Part shown: one piece after another, positions 45,142 to 56,215 of the stretch
Layout: every line of letters begins with the position of its first letter
Position numbering within the stretch: the stretch's first letter is position 1
NCBI GenBank assembly: GCA_019973155.2
Contig: BPQB01000083.1
Location: forward strand, 1 to 64,000
DNA: 64,000 nt
Direction: 5' to 3'
Source: Phanerochaete sordida
Taxonomy: Eukaryota > Basidiomycota > Agaricomycetes > Polyporales > Phanerochaetaceae
Made by a program: the position numbers and the translations under genes
The notes under the pieces: model-generated
Database searches by the model: none
The model's input: the letters and a program-made list of their open reading frames with translations, nothing else
What the model was told of the DNA's origin: nothing

Positions 45142-45619
45142 GTTCGAGATGGTGCGGACGGCGTATGTCGCGGCGTGCTGTTATATGTTTGCTGGCGATG
45201 CGAGGGCGGTGCGGACATGACATCGCCGGTGGGATAGCGAGGGTGGCATTTGCTGATGGCCGGGCACCAGGGCGACTCCTGGCGCCCACGCTTGCAGGGG
45301 GATGCTCATTGTCACCAGCGAACGGGCCATGCCTGCAATCAGCGTGCCCTCGGGGTGTGTCATGGCGCAGCTGAGGTGCCGCGGGGTGTTGGGGTGGCTG
45401 TGGGCATCACAGGGCCCCGCAGGTCAGTTACGATCAGCTGTGATGCGCATGATAGAGCTATGCGACCGCCATCAGCTCACGCCGACGCAGAGCCCACTGC
45501 GACGCTGCAAGGCGCGGCACGAGGCGCGCGGGACAGTGCAAGAAAATCGGTATTCGCGAGCATATACCCAGCATCACATCGTCGAGATCTCTCGCCAGCG
45601 GCGACACCCCACCCCAGCC
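45142..45619. other. spacer between DUF6593 copies B and C
   Basis: Promoter of copy B and 3' flank of copy C. No other feature seen. Confidence 0.5.
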
Positions 45620-46755
45620 CTACACCATCCACGCGCCGTCCTGCTGCAGCATGAGCGCCGTGAGCACGACGTGGTCGAGCACGTGCGCGCCCGCGCGCTC
45701 GACGCGCAGCGCGGCCGCGGGGCGCGCGCCGCCGACCGCGCGCAGCGGGTCGGGCGGGAAGAACGTCGCGACGGCGTGCACGGTCTTCTTGCTCGTCGCG
45801 TCCGGCGCGGTGCACTGTGCGGGGGTGTCAGCGGCCTGTGTGCGGCGCGGGGAGAGGCAGAGGAAGCGAGAGAGGGAGAGCGGGGCGCACCCTGAAGAAG
45901 CGGCGCTGCTTCGCCTGCACGCCCGTCACGGGGTCCCAGCGCAGCACGACGCCGTCGAGGCTCCAGCGGAGGCGCGGGAGCTCGCCGCGTGCCTGCACGC
46001 GGCGTCAGCGCGTGGAGGGAGGGGAGGAGAGAAGGGCGCACGATGCTGTGGTCCCAGTAGAACGTCGGGCGCGCGAGCATCTTCGCGGTCGCGCCGAGCG
46101 TGACGCGGTTCAGGCGCGCGGGGACGCCGATCCTGCGCGCGCGGTGAGCAGCGTGCGCGAGAGGGAGACGCGCAAGAGGGGAGGCGCACTCGAACTCGCC
46201 GACGTACGGCCCGTGCTCGGAGCCGCCGCGGCGCACGACGGTGATGTGCGCCGCGGGGCGGAAGCAGTTCGTCTCGACCGCGATGTGGTACAGCGGCGCG
46301 CTGTCCGGCGCGCTCGGCGGCGGGAGCAGGAGCATCGAGCGGTGCGTGAGCTGCGAGAAGGTGTACGTCGTGCTGTGCGCGCGTCAGGCGCGCGTGCGAC
46401 TCGAGGGAGGGGGCGGGGCGGGGCGCACCTCTCTGGGACGGGCTGCGACGAGCCGCACGGCTGCCAGGCCATGACGACCACGTCGTCCGTGCCGTACTGC
46501 GGCGGCTGGCCTGCGGAAGTCGGGGCGCGCGCGCCCGTGGCGCTGCTGCTGGCTCTAGGGTCCGTGGGCTGCTCGGGCTGCCATGGAATGGCCGAAACGC
46601 TGCTGGTGGGAGACACAGGTCGCGCGCCTTCGACGGTATAGTAGCTGCGAATCGTGTGAGCTCTCGATACAGGCCCGCTGGGGAGCCAACACGAACCTCG
46701 GGGGCGGCGGCGACGCGGGAGGAGGCGGAGGCTGTTGCCAGGGTCTGTCAGTCAT
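45620..46755 (-). CDS. DUF6593-like protein, copy C
   Basis: Six exons: 46755-46697, 46644-46429, 46372-46190, 46132-46042, 45992-45891 and 45814-45620, giving 281 residues. It starts MTDRPWQQPPPPPASPPPP; an in-frame ATG at 46767 is also possible. The conserved domain reads TYTFSQLTHRSMLLLPPPSA, PLYHIAVETNCFRP, ITVVRRGGSEHGPYVGEFE, RLNRVTLGA, RLRWSLDGVVLRWDP, KKTVHAVATFFPPDP and HVLDHVVLTALMLQQ. This is the copy nearest to the DUF6593 sequences I remember. It is tandem with copy B and has the same last-exon length of 195 bases. No targeting signal seen. Confidence 0.82.
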
Positions 46756-48903
46756 GGCTGGGTGCAAAGGTCGGTGCAGGGTCTTCGCCAGCTCGTCGTA
46801 TGCTCATCGTGCAGGGTGGCAGGGAGGCGGTGTCGTCCGCATCTCTGCTGATTAGGTTCATCGTCGGTGGGGTGTTGGCGACGTCCAGATTGATGGAGAA
46901 CATGGCCGTGGAGGTTCTTCTTTCGGCCTCTGTTGAGCCAGGCACGCCGCATGCGCCCAGAGAGCAGTTCGAGTGCTCTGCGAGGGCGGGACGAAGAGGT
47001 CGCAGCCGGGGAGCGGGGAAAGCTCGGCGCGACTGCCACGCGAGACGCCACAAAGCCTCGCGCGCCTTCCCGCTCTTTCCCACGGCCGCACCGGCCTGCC
47101 CTAAACCTCCGCCGTATAAATTTGCGTGCGCACCCTTCTGGTCTCCTCAGAACATACTCAGCTAGGATCTATTTTATAGAAACTAACTCGAGTCTCGCAT
47201 GTTTACACATGCCACACCTTTCAAATCCAGTCGATGACATTCGCGTTCGCCCGTCATACCGAGCACATGGCCGCCGCCCTCGGGCGCGGTCGCGAGGACG
47301 TTTGACTCGCGTTCTGCCCGCACTGGTTTCAGTCGCGCGGGACGCTTGTCAGCGGGTTGATCGTCAGTCTGATGGATTACCGTCAGGTTGTGCCTTGTGT
47401 AGACGTAGCTAGCTGTTGAATATCATGATTTTCTGAAGTACCCTCGATTGTGTGAATGCTTGACGTGAAACGCACCTCCCGGCTTTCCGTATGCTTGTTT
47501 GGAAAGCCTGTCGGGATTGTCGTGGAGGCCGGTGTGTGCGACGCTGGCGAGCTCGCGACGCATTGCCGAACTTCCTTCCCGCCCCTTCGTGGCGTCGCTT
47601 CGTCACCTTCCCTTCACAGCCCCGCTTTGACACAAGCTGTCCTTCGTTCAAACCTTGTTTTTCGTTCCCTCATATACCGCCTTCGAGCCAGAATCTCAGC
47701 TGCCTACCCTCACTTCCCGCTCTCGAAGGCGCTCATGATTTGCCCCTCAGCCTGGTTATATGCGCCTGAACTGGCCCTCTTCTCATTGCCAATGAAGCTG
47801 GAACAGCATGTACCACACCATCTCGTGGCAGTGCGTCAGTGAAGCCCGGTCCTGTGAGGGGTCAGGCTACCGACGCTACTCTGCCCTCGGCTAGGAGCAA
47901 ACACTAGAGGGAGGAGATATCGACAGCTCTCTATGAGCAGGCAGTTTGACAAGGCGTGACCAGGTTCGTGTCCACTGCGTGTTTTATCTTGTTTCTCCTT
48001 AGATACTCACCTACGTATAGGGTAGTCCACCCTCTCTGCTCGCAGCGAAAGTACCAGGCGTGCACGGCACAGTATCTTTAGACTTTTTGCTCTTCCCGCT
48101 GCGTCTTTCTAGCTATGGTGCCCGACTCGGCTCATGAGAAGCGCATTCCGTCCACGGAGCGCAGCAGGGCACGACGCATCAGCGATCCCCGCACGAGACC
48201 TGACCAGCGTGGGATGGGCATCGACGTTTCGATGATGCGCCTCCACCGCACCATTTCCTTTCTCGCGACCGTCGCTGTCCGCCGCAGCTGCCCATTGTGC
48301 GTCAACGAGGGTGGCAGCTGGCGACAGCTGGCTAAATACTATACCGCTGGCGTCATGACGCCTCTGGGGCAGAAGTCGCCGTTGATCCTGCTGCCTATTC
48401 CTTCGGGTTTGATGCAACATGGAGGCGGTGCAACAAATGTATGTTTGGATGACGGGGACGCGACTTGTCGGTAAGCTGCACCGTTCATCCGAGGTTGACC
48501 AACTCCACTGAAGATTTCAGCAGTCTGATGCCCAGGCTCCATCTCCGAGCCTCTGCGCGGCCGCATCCCATCTGCAAGCTGTCGTCGACCTCACTGATGC
48601 CTTCCCCGCCACCACAGTTTCAGCCACGGGCCCGAAACAGCGCACGCCAGATGCACATGTGCCGCGGCCGTCCGTCCAGCCAGGTACACCCCGCCGCGGC
48701 CGCCGCGACGGGCCCATCTCGCATCACTGGCTGACGGGGCGCTAGCGGGCGCACCATATGGCGTCCGTGGGCCCGTCAATCAGCTCTGATCTTCCTGCCC
48801 TGCTGAGGTCTCGGGCGAGCGATATAACGACCGCACACCGGGGCACCCGCGCCCCCCTCTCGCGTCCACGCGCCCCCGCAGCCGCAGCGACGCCCCCGCA
48901 CGC
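46756..48903. other. 2.1-kb region without a supported gene
   Basis: A CGTATAAATTTGC box at about 47112 has no convincing coding sequence after it. A plus-strand ATG frame at 48115-48474 (119 codons) lacks recognisable content; it could be an exon of an unrecognised gene, at low confidence. The part next to 48904 should carry the membrane-protein promoter. Confidence 0.35.
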
Positions 48904-50725
48904 ATGTCGCACAGCACGCCGCCGACGCTGCTCGTGTGGGCCGTCCTGTCCACCCTGGTGCGTCGATCCCCGGAAACGTCGGGCCTGGGCTGATCTCCGG
49001 CCGCGGGCCCACAGCTGGGCATCTTCCTCGTCCATCACCTGTACCGATACGATCGGTTCAAGTGCCTGCGGTGCGCCGCGCCGCTGTCCAACCGTCGCGG
49101 AAGCTGATTGTGCGTGCAGATGGAACCACGGCGCGCACTCGGGCGCGTTCAAGCGCATCATGACGGTGAGCCCCACGCTCGCGCCGCCCGCGCCTCCCGC
49201 ACGCCCACACGCCCGCTGACTGCGCGCACAGTACACGTACCTCGTCACGATCCCGCTCATCATGGCCTACTCCATCGGCTTCGCCGCGATCAAGTACGAG
49301 ATGGGGTACACGTACGTCCCGGAATACGGCAGTGAGTGCCTGTGGCGGCCGCCCCGACGTCGCGTTCACCGCCGTGGAAGTCCAGCCGATGCCCTGGCAG
49401 GAGTGGCCGGCGAAGTACCAGCACGCGATCTTCCCGCTCTACCTCGTGTTCTCCATTGGCTGGAGCCTCGAGCTGTGAGTGCGCTCGCCTGTCCCCGCGG
49501 CTGCTGCTCACGCCGCGCAGGGTCACACATCTTGAGGGTGCGTCGCCCGCCGCGCCGTCGTGGAATGCACGCTGACGGGCCGCGGCAGAGCTCTGCTTCT
49601 GGCTCTTCCTCGTCAACGCGGGCCGCGTCGGGCAGGACTGGTTCCGGAGCGCGTACTTCAAGGTCTGGGTCGGCGGCTCCGCCGTCGCGCTCCTCTACAT
49701 GCCGCTCGTCACCATCTTCACGCGTGCGGATCCGCTCAAGGTGCGTCGCGCGGCGTCCGCTGGCGTGTGCCCGGCTGACTGCGCGCAGAACGAGGCATAC
49801 ACGTTCCTCGCGGGCTCGCTCGGAAGTCTCTGCATCACCCTCTGGTTCACGCCCATCCTGTGGACGTTCCCGAAGTTCGTGGAACGGCTGGTGAGTGCGG
49901 GCGTTGGCGCAGACGGGACGCGAGCTGACGCTGTGATGACAGCGCTCCGAGGGCGTGGACATGAACACGCTTTTGCGCCTCGTCAAGTTCCACGAACTCA
50001 ATGTGAGCCACCATCTGCTATCACTGGACCGGGGCTGACCATCGACGCGCAGACCATCCGCATAGCGCTGCGCTTCGTCTTCTGCGCCTCGCTCATCATC
50101 CTCGGCGTCGACGGCGCGCGCCCGCACCAGCACATCAACGACAAGTGCTTCTGGACCGAGCTCCTCTCCATGCTCGCGGGCGTCGGCGTGACCGTCTCGT
50201 CCGCGATCACACTCGTTGTACGTTCACGAGCGCGACGCGGGCCACGCACCACCCTGACACCCGCCCCAGATCTTCTTCCCGCGCAACATCCAGACCGAGT
50301 ACTCGCTCAAGCAGGCCTCGCACCACTCGCGCTCGCTCCAGCTGCGCAGCCGCACCGGCGCGCCGCGCACGGACGCGTACGCGCCGCCGCCGAGCCCGGA
50401 GCACAAGTTCTCCGCGCCCGAGCTGCACGCCGCGAGCGAGCTCTCGCTCTCGCCCGCGAGCGCGAAGAGCCCGTTCGACAGCGAGCTCGAGGGCGCGAAG
50501 AGCCCGTACGAGCTCGAGTACGCGCCCGTCGCGTTCGCGCCGAACCGCCGGCTCGACACGGGCGCGACCGTGCGGGGCGGCGTGACGGTGCTCGCGCCGC
50601 GCGCGCTCGCGGTGCGCACGGACGAGGAGGGCGCGCACCCGTATGCGCGGCGCTACACGTCGCCGATCGACCTCGAGGAGGGCGCGTGGGGCTCGCCGAC
50701 GACGCCGACGCGGCGGCGGGCGTGA
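48904..50725 (+). CDS. multi-pass membrane protein, eleven exons, function unknown
   Basis: Exons 48904-48957, 49015-49070, 49120-49165, 49232-49331, 49381-49474, 49521-49537, 49589-49740, 49789-49890, 49943-50002, 50053-50217 and 50270-50725 give 433 residues. About seven or eight hydrophobic helices can be seen, for example LLVWAVLSTLLGIFLVHHLY, YLVTIPLIMAYSIGFAAI, FLAGSLGSLCITLWF and LRFVFCASLIILGVDG. The KFHELN and FFPRNIQTEYS blocks recur in a basidiomycete membrane family I recall without a named function. The last 140 residues are a Ser/Pro/Ala-rich cytosolic-type tail. The 17-base exon 6 is needed to keep the frame (SLELVTHLEELCF). It interrupts the DUF6593 cluster. Confidence 0.78.
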
Positions 50726-51040
50726 GCGGGCTGTGTGTGCTTTTCGTTATGTGATGTACTTTGTTGGTGCTGGGTCTGTGGGTTACAGGCGTTCTCGGAA
50801 TGACATATGGGTCTTTTCGAGATGCTCAGTCGGAGATCGAGGTTAGGGTGTATGGCTATTTGAAGGTGAGAAACAGTAGGAAAAGGAAGAGAAATAGATA
50901 AGTGGATGAATGGATGCTGTCGAATAACACGCAGATAATTACAGAAGTACTCGCCTGGCGCAGGCCCACGACGCTCGCGTATATATACCGCAACGCAGCT
51001 TACCTCTGGACGACTATATGATAGACGCATGGTCAATGCG
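50726..51040. other. intergenic region between convergent genes
   Basis: 3' flanks of the membrane-protein gene and of DUF6593 copy D. Nothing else seen. Confidence 0.5.
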
Positions 51041-52150
51041 CTATTCGGACGCAGTATACTGCGGGTAATCCTGCCTCTGGAGGACGAGGATAGAGAGCAC
51101 GATGTGGTCCACGAGCTCGACTCCGGGCCGCTCGAAGGTCAGCGTCGGCATCGGGGCCGTGCCCCCGCGCGCCGCGAAGAGGTCCGCGGGATAGAACGTC
51201 GCGAGGTGCGCGAGCACCCGCTGGTCCTTGCGGTGCTTCGTCACGCACTGCACACCCATTGTGAGCTCCCGCGCCGCACACGCGCTCGCGCCACGACGGA
51301 CCTGGAAGCGGAGGACCCGCCGCCCCGGACGCTCGAACGGCTGCGCCTCGGGCTCCCAGTGGAGCGTGACGCCGTCGAAGGTCCACTTGAGCCCGTCCCA
51401 GGCCATGTTCGACTGTCGGCGGTTGTTAGCGCATGCGTGCATCTCGAGGACAGGGAGCTAGGCTACGCTGCGGATGTACCGTCGTTTGAACACGACGACG
51501 TCTCTGAACGGCTTTGCCGCGGCGTCGCCCAGGACGACTCGGTTCACGCCGTCGTGTGGCCCGTACCTAAGGCGAGACATCATGAAGGTGTCTCTGGTTC
51601 ACCAGGATCGTTGCACTCACTCGAACTCGCCCACGTACGGACCAGACTCGGTTTCACCCCGGCGGACGACACTGACGTACGACCCCGGTTTGAACACGTT
51701 CATCCGCACAGATATGTGGTATAATGAATGGTTGTTGGGTGCTTCTGGGGGCGGCAAGAGCTGCATAGAGCTTGGAGAGTCCTGTGAAAAGCTGTAGCGC
51801 AGCCCGCTACGGACGGCGGTAAGATCCTCGAGGATATATCACGAATATCAGCGGGCTCACGATTGCGCGATCAGCGGAGACAGACGTGCTGCATTGAGGC
51901 TGATCTCGTTCGCAGAGCTGAGAGTAGTTTGCGAAGAAGAGATGGCTAGCGAGGGATACGAGATAGTGGGAGGTGCAGTAGCACGTTCGATGTGGACGGT
52001 GCTGGCGAGTGATGCGGGTCTTGGCTCGGTGTGATAGCTACCCAGGTGCATGAACAAGATAGCTGTGAAACGGATCTGGTGTGCGTACCTAGGCGGTGCA
52101 CCCGAAAGCGCGGAAAAGCTAGAATACGTGGGGGGACGTGAGCTAGCCAT
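51041..52150 (-). CDS. DUF6593-like protein, copy D
   Basis: Six exons: 52150-52089, 52037-51861, 51806-51621, 51566-51467, 51412-51302 and 51247-51041, giving 280 residues. The layout and most exon lengths match copies A and E. Blocks: MASSRPPTYSSFSALSGAP, LRYSFSQDSPSSMQLLPPPE, SLYHISVRMNVFKPGSYV, GPYVGEFE, FKRRYIRS, WDGLKWTF, VTLHWEP, QRVLAHLATFYPADLF and HIVLSILVLQRQDYPQY. Coding DNA is more GC-rich than in A and E. It is divergent from copy E across a 1.3-kb spacer made of two inverted upstream blocks. Function unknown. Confidence 0.82.
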
Positions 52151-53478
52151 CGGTGCGCGGGGTCGGGTCGCAGGCTTTCACGGAGAAGAGGGAGATGCTC
52201 CAGACCACGAGGGCCTTATGTTATGCAGCGAGCACCGGGCACCGCAGTTGATAAGCCCACACTGCCCGACGGAGAGATGTGCTGCCGATGCGGTCTGGAC
52301 GACCCATATCACTGTCAACGCGTTACGCGACAGCCTCCTACAGTGGAGAGGAGCTGTCCGTAACAAAACATCAGGAGATGCGACTTGGCACTACAACTGA
52401 GCCACTCACGAGGTAGGACATATGCATCATCTCCAAGTGACATCTGCGTTTGAGCTTGACAGCCTGCGCACAAGCCCACATCTCCCTACAGTTCTCATCG
52501 CTAGCCTCGAAAGGCGCACCGAGCGGCGCGCCCTAATACCTGTCAACGAGTACTCAAGAGCCTGTGGCATGCGAAGACTCCACAAACGTGTGTGCAAAAC
52601 GACGCAATTGCGCGCAGGTAATACGTTACTCGAAGTCCAGACAGAGGCGGAACAGGCGAGAGGTATGACATTTGTCGCGGCAAGGCGTGAACCTGCGTGA
52701 ACGGTGCAGTAGATCCGGGGTACCTGCGATATCGCGCTAACTCGCGCTTCGATGGTTAAATGTGCGTTACTTACCGGCATTCATTTCACTCATTATTTCC
52801 ACTTAGTCAGATAACTTACTTTTACTGATGTCGTTACAGCCATAAGTAACGCGTGGGTAATGACCGCGTCAAGAAACGCGTAGGAAGACATTCTCTCCGC
52901 GGACCACCATCTGCTGCATACACCTTTTCGTGTTCTGAAACCCCTTGTCGCAGCCAATATCATCCCATTTTTGTACCATCTCTCGTCTGCTCTGCGAGTG
53001 ACTCATACACTGCCCTTGATGTTACAGTTCTGCAAGCACGCTTCGTGAAACATTCGCCGACCGCAGGTTCACGATGCGTCCACAGATATTCCGCGACATT
53101 GCCACACTCCAGACTACTAAATGACAGCTACACAGCTACCTCTCATACCAGATGGGCCTCGAAGACGTTTGGGGGAGCTATGAGCGGGTGCGGAGGCTGT
53201 CCACGGCTGGCAGTTGAATATGATTCCTACCTCGTGAGTGGCTCTGCTGTACCGCCTCATCACATTTCCTGATGTTCTCTTATGGCCAGGTCTTTCTACA
53301 CGAGGTTGTCGCGTAACGCGTTGATATTGGTCGCCCAACTGCGTTAGCAATATCTCTCCACAGGGCTAGTGTGGGCATGCCAACAGCCGCCTCTGCTGTC
53401 TGTTGTATAAGACGAGACCTTTGCCTAGGAAGACCTCCCTTTCCGCTCCAAAAATCTGCAGCTTGCCGTCGTGCACCA
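52151..53478. repeat. head-to-head upstream blocks of DUF6593 copies D and E
   Basis: From 52170 rightwards and from 53470 leftwards the same blocks are met in inverted order (ATATCAACGCGTTACGCGAC, ACATCAGGA, GCCACTCACGAGGTAGGA). They meet near the TTACTTAC repeat at 52760-52855. Copy A has the same block at 42913-43571. This points to an inverted duplication of a unit made of gene plus promoter. No gene lies in the spacer. Confidence 0.7.
52760..52855 (+). repeat. dispersed TTACTTAC/GTAAGTAA repeat, copy 3
   Basis: GTTACTTACCGGCATTCA, then CACTTAGTCAG, AACTTACTTTTACTG and ATAAGTAAC follow the order of copies 1 and 2, with more divergence. It sits at the centre of the inverted spacer between copies D and E. 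Confidence 0.6.
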
Positions 53479-54626
53479 ATGGCAAACCCGCCTTCCCCCA
53501 CGTACTCTACGTTTTCAGCGCTCTCTGGAGCTCCACCAAGGTGCGCATGCTGGAACTCCGTTCGAAAACCTGTCTCACTATAGATTTGCTACGGACATAC
53601 TATGGACACAGCTATCATTCCGTAGAACCGAACTCAAGACCCGCATCCCCTGCCAGCACGATTCGCACCGAACGTGATGCTACCGCGCCTGTCACCGACT
53701 CGTATTCCTTGTTAGCCAGCTCTCTGTCGCAAACCACTCTCAGCTCTACGAGCGAGCTGAGATTCAATGATGCGCTGTTGTTACCACCTATCGTGCAATT
53801 GTGAGCCCATGCGGGTCTCTGCTACTTACTTCCACGAGAAGCTCACCATCGTTCACAGCGGGTTGCGCTACAGCTTTTCACAGGACTCTCCAAACTCGAT
53901 GCAGCTCTTGCCGCCCCCGGAAGCACCCGACAGCCGCTCCCTGTACCACATATCTGTGCGCATGAATGTGTTCAAGCCTGGATCGCACATCAGCGTCGTC
54001 CGCCGGGGCGCAACCGAGTTTGGCCCTTTCGTTGGCGAATTCGAGTAAGTAAAAGCGTCCCGTAACATCTGCGGCGAGTACATGATGCTCTGCCTACAGG
54101 CACGGGCCGCACGATCGCGTCAACCGAGTTGTCATGGGTGATGCTGTGGCAAAGCCGTTCAAGGATGTCGTCATGTTCAAGCGGCGGTACATGCGCAGCG
54201 TAACCTGATTCACTCCCGTCAAGCTGTGTGTAGGCTGACGAGTATCGACAGTCGAACCTGGACTGGAACGGGCTAAAGTGGACGTATGGCAGCCTCATCA
54301 TCCACTGGGAGCCTGAGACACAGATTCTCGAAAGACCGACTATTCGGAGGATCCTCCGCTTCAAGGTTTCTCTCGTTGCTGCTGCCTGTGCGTCAGTGTG
54401 GCTGACGATGCATGCGCAGTGCGTGACTAAGGATCTCAAGGACAAACGGGTGCTGGCGCACCTCGCGACGTTCTATCCCACGAACCTCCTTGCCGCGCGT
54501 GGGGGCGCGACACCGATGCCGACACTGACCTTCGAGCAGCCTGGAATCGAACTCATTGATCACATTATCCTGTCTATTCTGGTCCTCCAACGACAGGATT
54601 ATCCACAATTTACGTCGTCGGACTAG
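53479..54626 (+). CDS. DUF6593-like protein, copy E
   Basis: Six exons: 53479-53540, 53612-53800, 53859-54044, 54100-54199, 54234-54365 and 54420-54626, giving 291 residues. It starts MANPPSPTYSTFSALSGAP. Then come a Ser/Thr-rich linker, LRYSFSQDSPNSMQLLPPPE, SLYHISVRMNVFKPGSHI, GPFVGEFE, FKRRYMRS, WNGLKWTYGSLIIHWEP, VTKDLKDKRVLAHLATFYP and HIILSILVLQRQDYPQF. It is nearly the same as copy A in the last exon. The fifth intron has a weaker GTTTCT donor. The gene diverges from copy D. No targeting signal; function unknown. Confidence 0.83.
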
Positions 54627-54827
54627 GAAAAGGTCAGTCCTACGACAACTATTGAGTGTTAGCGAAGTGACGATCAATATGTAGGCAGGTCAATGCTCTT
54701 CGAGTAGTGAATGCCCTCTTCACAGACACGCCCGCTGCAGTAGCTCGACCGCCAAATGAGATTTGCTTACTGGTGCACCAGCTGTTGAACCCGCGCCCTT
54801 CCATGCCTTTATATTTTGCTTCAAGTA

Positions 54828-55061
54828 CTGTACGAACATGACCAAGAGTTCACGTCACGGTCACAGAGGCCATGAACAGCACGTCGGCGAACTGGGGTCA
54901 CAGGTCACGGAGGGCAATTTCGGCGGGCGCTGACGCGCCCCGACGCAATCCCCACGCTCTGATTGGCTCCTTGAGCGTCTAGACGCGCGCTGAACTGCGA
55001 ACTGGACCGTCGGCGAGCGTCACAGGTCACAGGCCGTGAACTCTTGGTCATGTTCGTACAG
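54828..55061. mobile_element. 234-bp inverted-repeat element at a splice junction
   Basis: The 27 bases at 54828-54854 (CTGTACGAACATGACC...) are a perfect reverse complement of 55035-55061. Inner parts also pair loosely (GGTCACAG against CTGTGACC). No clear target-site duplication is seen. The right end, TACAG, is exactly the acceptor needed for the next DUF6593 exon at 55062, and GTACTG at the left end could serve as a donor. It is therefore either a MITE that broke the gene or an intron-forming (introner-like) element. Confidence 0.75.
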
Positions 55062-55850
55062 TGGTCTGAAGTACAGCTTTTCGCAGCTGTCGGCGACTTC
55101 CATGCAGCTGTCGCCGCCGGCGGAGGCGTTGGACAGCCGCTCCCTCTACCACATCTCGGTTCACGCGAACGTGTTCAAGCCACAGTCGCATATTACGGTT
55201 GTTCATCGCGGAGCTTCAAGTGCTGCGCCATACGTGGGCGAATTCGAGTGAGTACGAAAGTCTTCCGACTCCCTAGTCTCTGTACGAAATAATCGTTTAT
55301 ACCTTGCGCGTAGGTATGGGCCGTATGATCGCGTCAATCGTATCATCGTTGGAACAATAGCGAAACGATTCAGCGATGTTGCACAGTTTACCTCGCCCGT
55401 GCGCAAGGTATATGCCGCGATTTCCTGCGCGCCTTGCGAGAAACTGTACCGAAGGCTGATCGTTGCACACAGGCGGGTCAGCTCTGGAATGGTCTCAAAT
55501 GGAGGTGCAACGAAGTCTTGATACACTGGGAGCCCGATACCGAGGACGTCGTGCCAGGCCGGAGTGTCAGGCTCTGCTTCAAGGTTCGCCGTCCTCTTCT
55601 GCCCCTGCGAGGATCCCCACCAACGTGCTCTGGCTAGTGCACAGCCCGAGATTTGAAGTTTCCTAGCCAAGTCTTGGCACACTATGCTACGTTTTATCCG
55701 TCGGGGATACTCTCTGCTCGTGAAGGAATCACTCCCATGCCGTCCATCGTTTTCGAGCAGCCTGGTCTGCGTGTCACAGATCATATCCTCCTCTCTGTTC
55801 TCGTCCTCCAGCGCTATGATTACCCTTGCCCGTCAGCTTCGAGCCATTAG
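55062..55850 (+). pseudogene. DUF6593-like gene, copy F, 5' part missing
   Basis: Exons equivalent to 3-6 are present: 55062-55247, 55314-55407, 55473-55583 and 55638-55850. They encode LKYSFSQLSATSMQLSPP, SLYHISVHANVFKPQSHITV, APYVGEFE, PYDRVNRIIVG, WNGLKWRCNEVLIHWEP, VLAHYATFYPSGI and HILLSVLVLQRYDYP. The domain is complete from the third exon on, with all frames open. No counterpart of exons 1 and 2 was found upstream; the inverted-repeat element lies exactly there. The gene may still be expressed with a new 5' exon, so pseudogene status is likely but not certain. Confidence 0.6.
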
Positions 55851-55954
55851 TGCAACGCATTTGATTACTACGATACTCCATGACTCTCCAGCAGTAGTGG
55901 CTCTATCAATAGAACGTCGAATGCTGCGTTTGAAGAGCTGGATACAGCGTAAGT

Positions 55955-56045
55955 AATTCCTACATTATGCTTTACTTACTACGTAAGTTTAGTCAGTAAC
56001 ACTCTTTCAAGAAGTAAGTAGCTCAGTGAATGGGAGTAAGTAAAC
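55955..56045 (-). repeat. dispersed TTACTTAC/GTAAGTAA repeat, copy 4
   Basis: On the minus strand: TTTACTTACTCCCATTCACT, GAGCTACTTACTTC, then AAACTTACGTAG, the same block order as copy 1. It lies 170-260 bp before the ATG at 56216. Confidence 0.65.
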
Positions 56046-56215
56046 CATTCAATTGCATTTCAGTGCTAGCGCTTAGCGCTTAGCCCCGCCGTCCGCCCGC
56101 CTCCGTCGCGTGAAGCGTGCTCACAACGACATTACGACCGCCCCTCGTTCCCGTCAATACTACTCAACGTTTGACTGTCTCTTCCGTGCCTGACTTCCAA
56201 CCTTTTGTGCTACAG

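Noticed and set aside
43593..45218. A 541-codon minus-strand frame over DUF6593 copy B
   Set aside because: It is an Arg/Ala-rich out-of-frame reading of GC-rich exons. The spliced frame carries the conserved domain.
48115..48474. A 119-codon plus-strand frame
   Set aside because: No domain, no paralog in the window and no clear splice partner. Kept only as a note in the regional entry.
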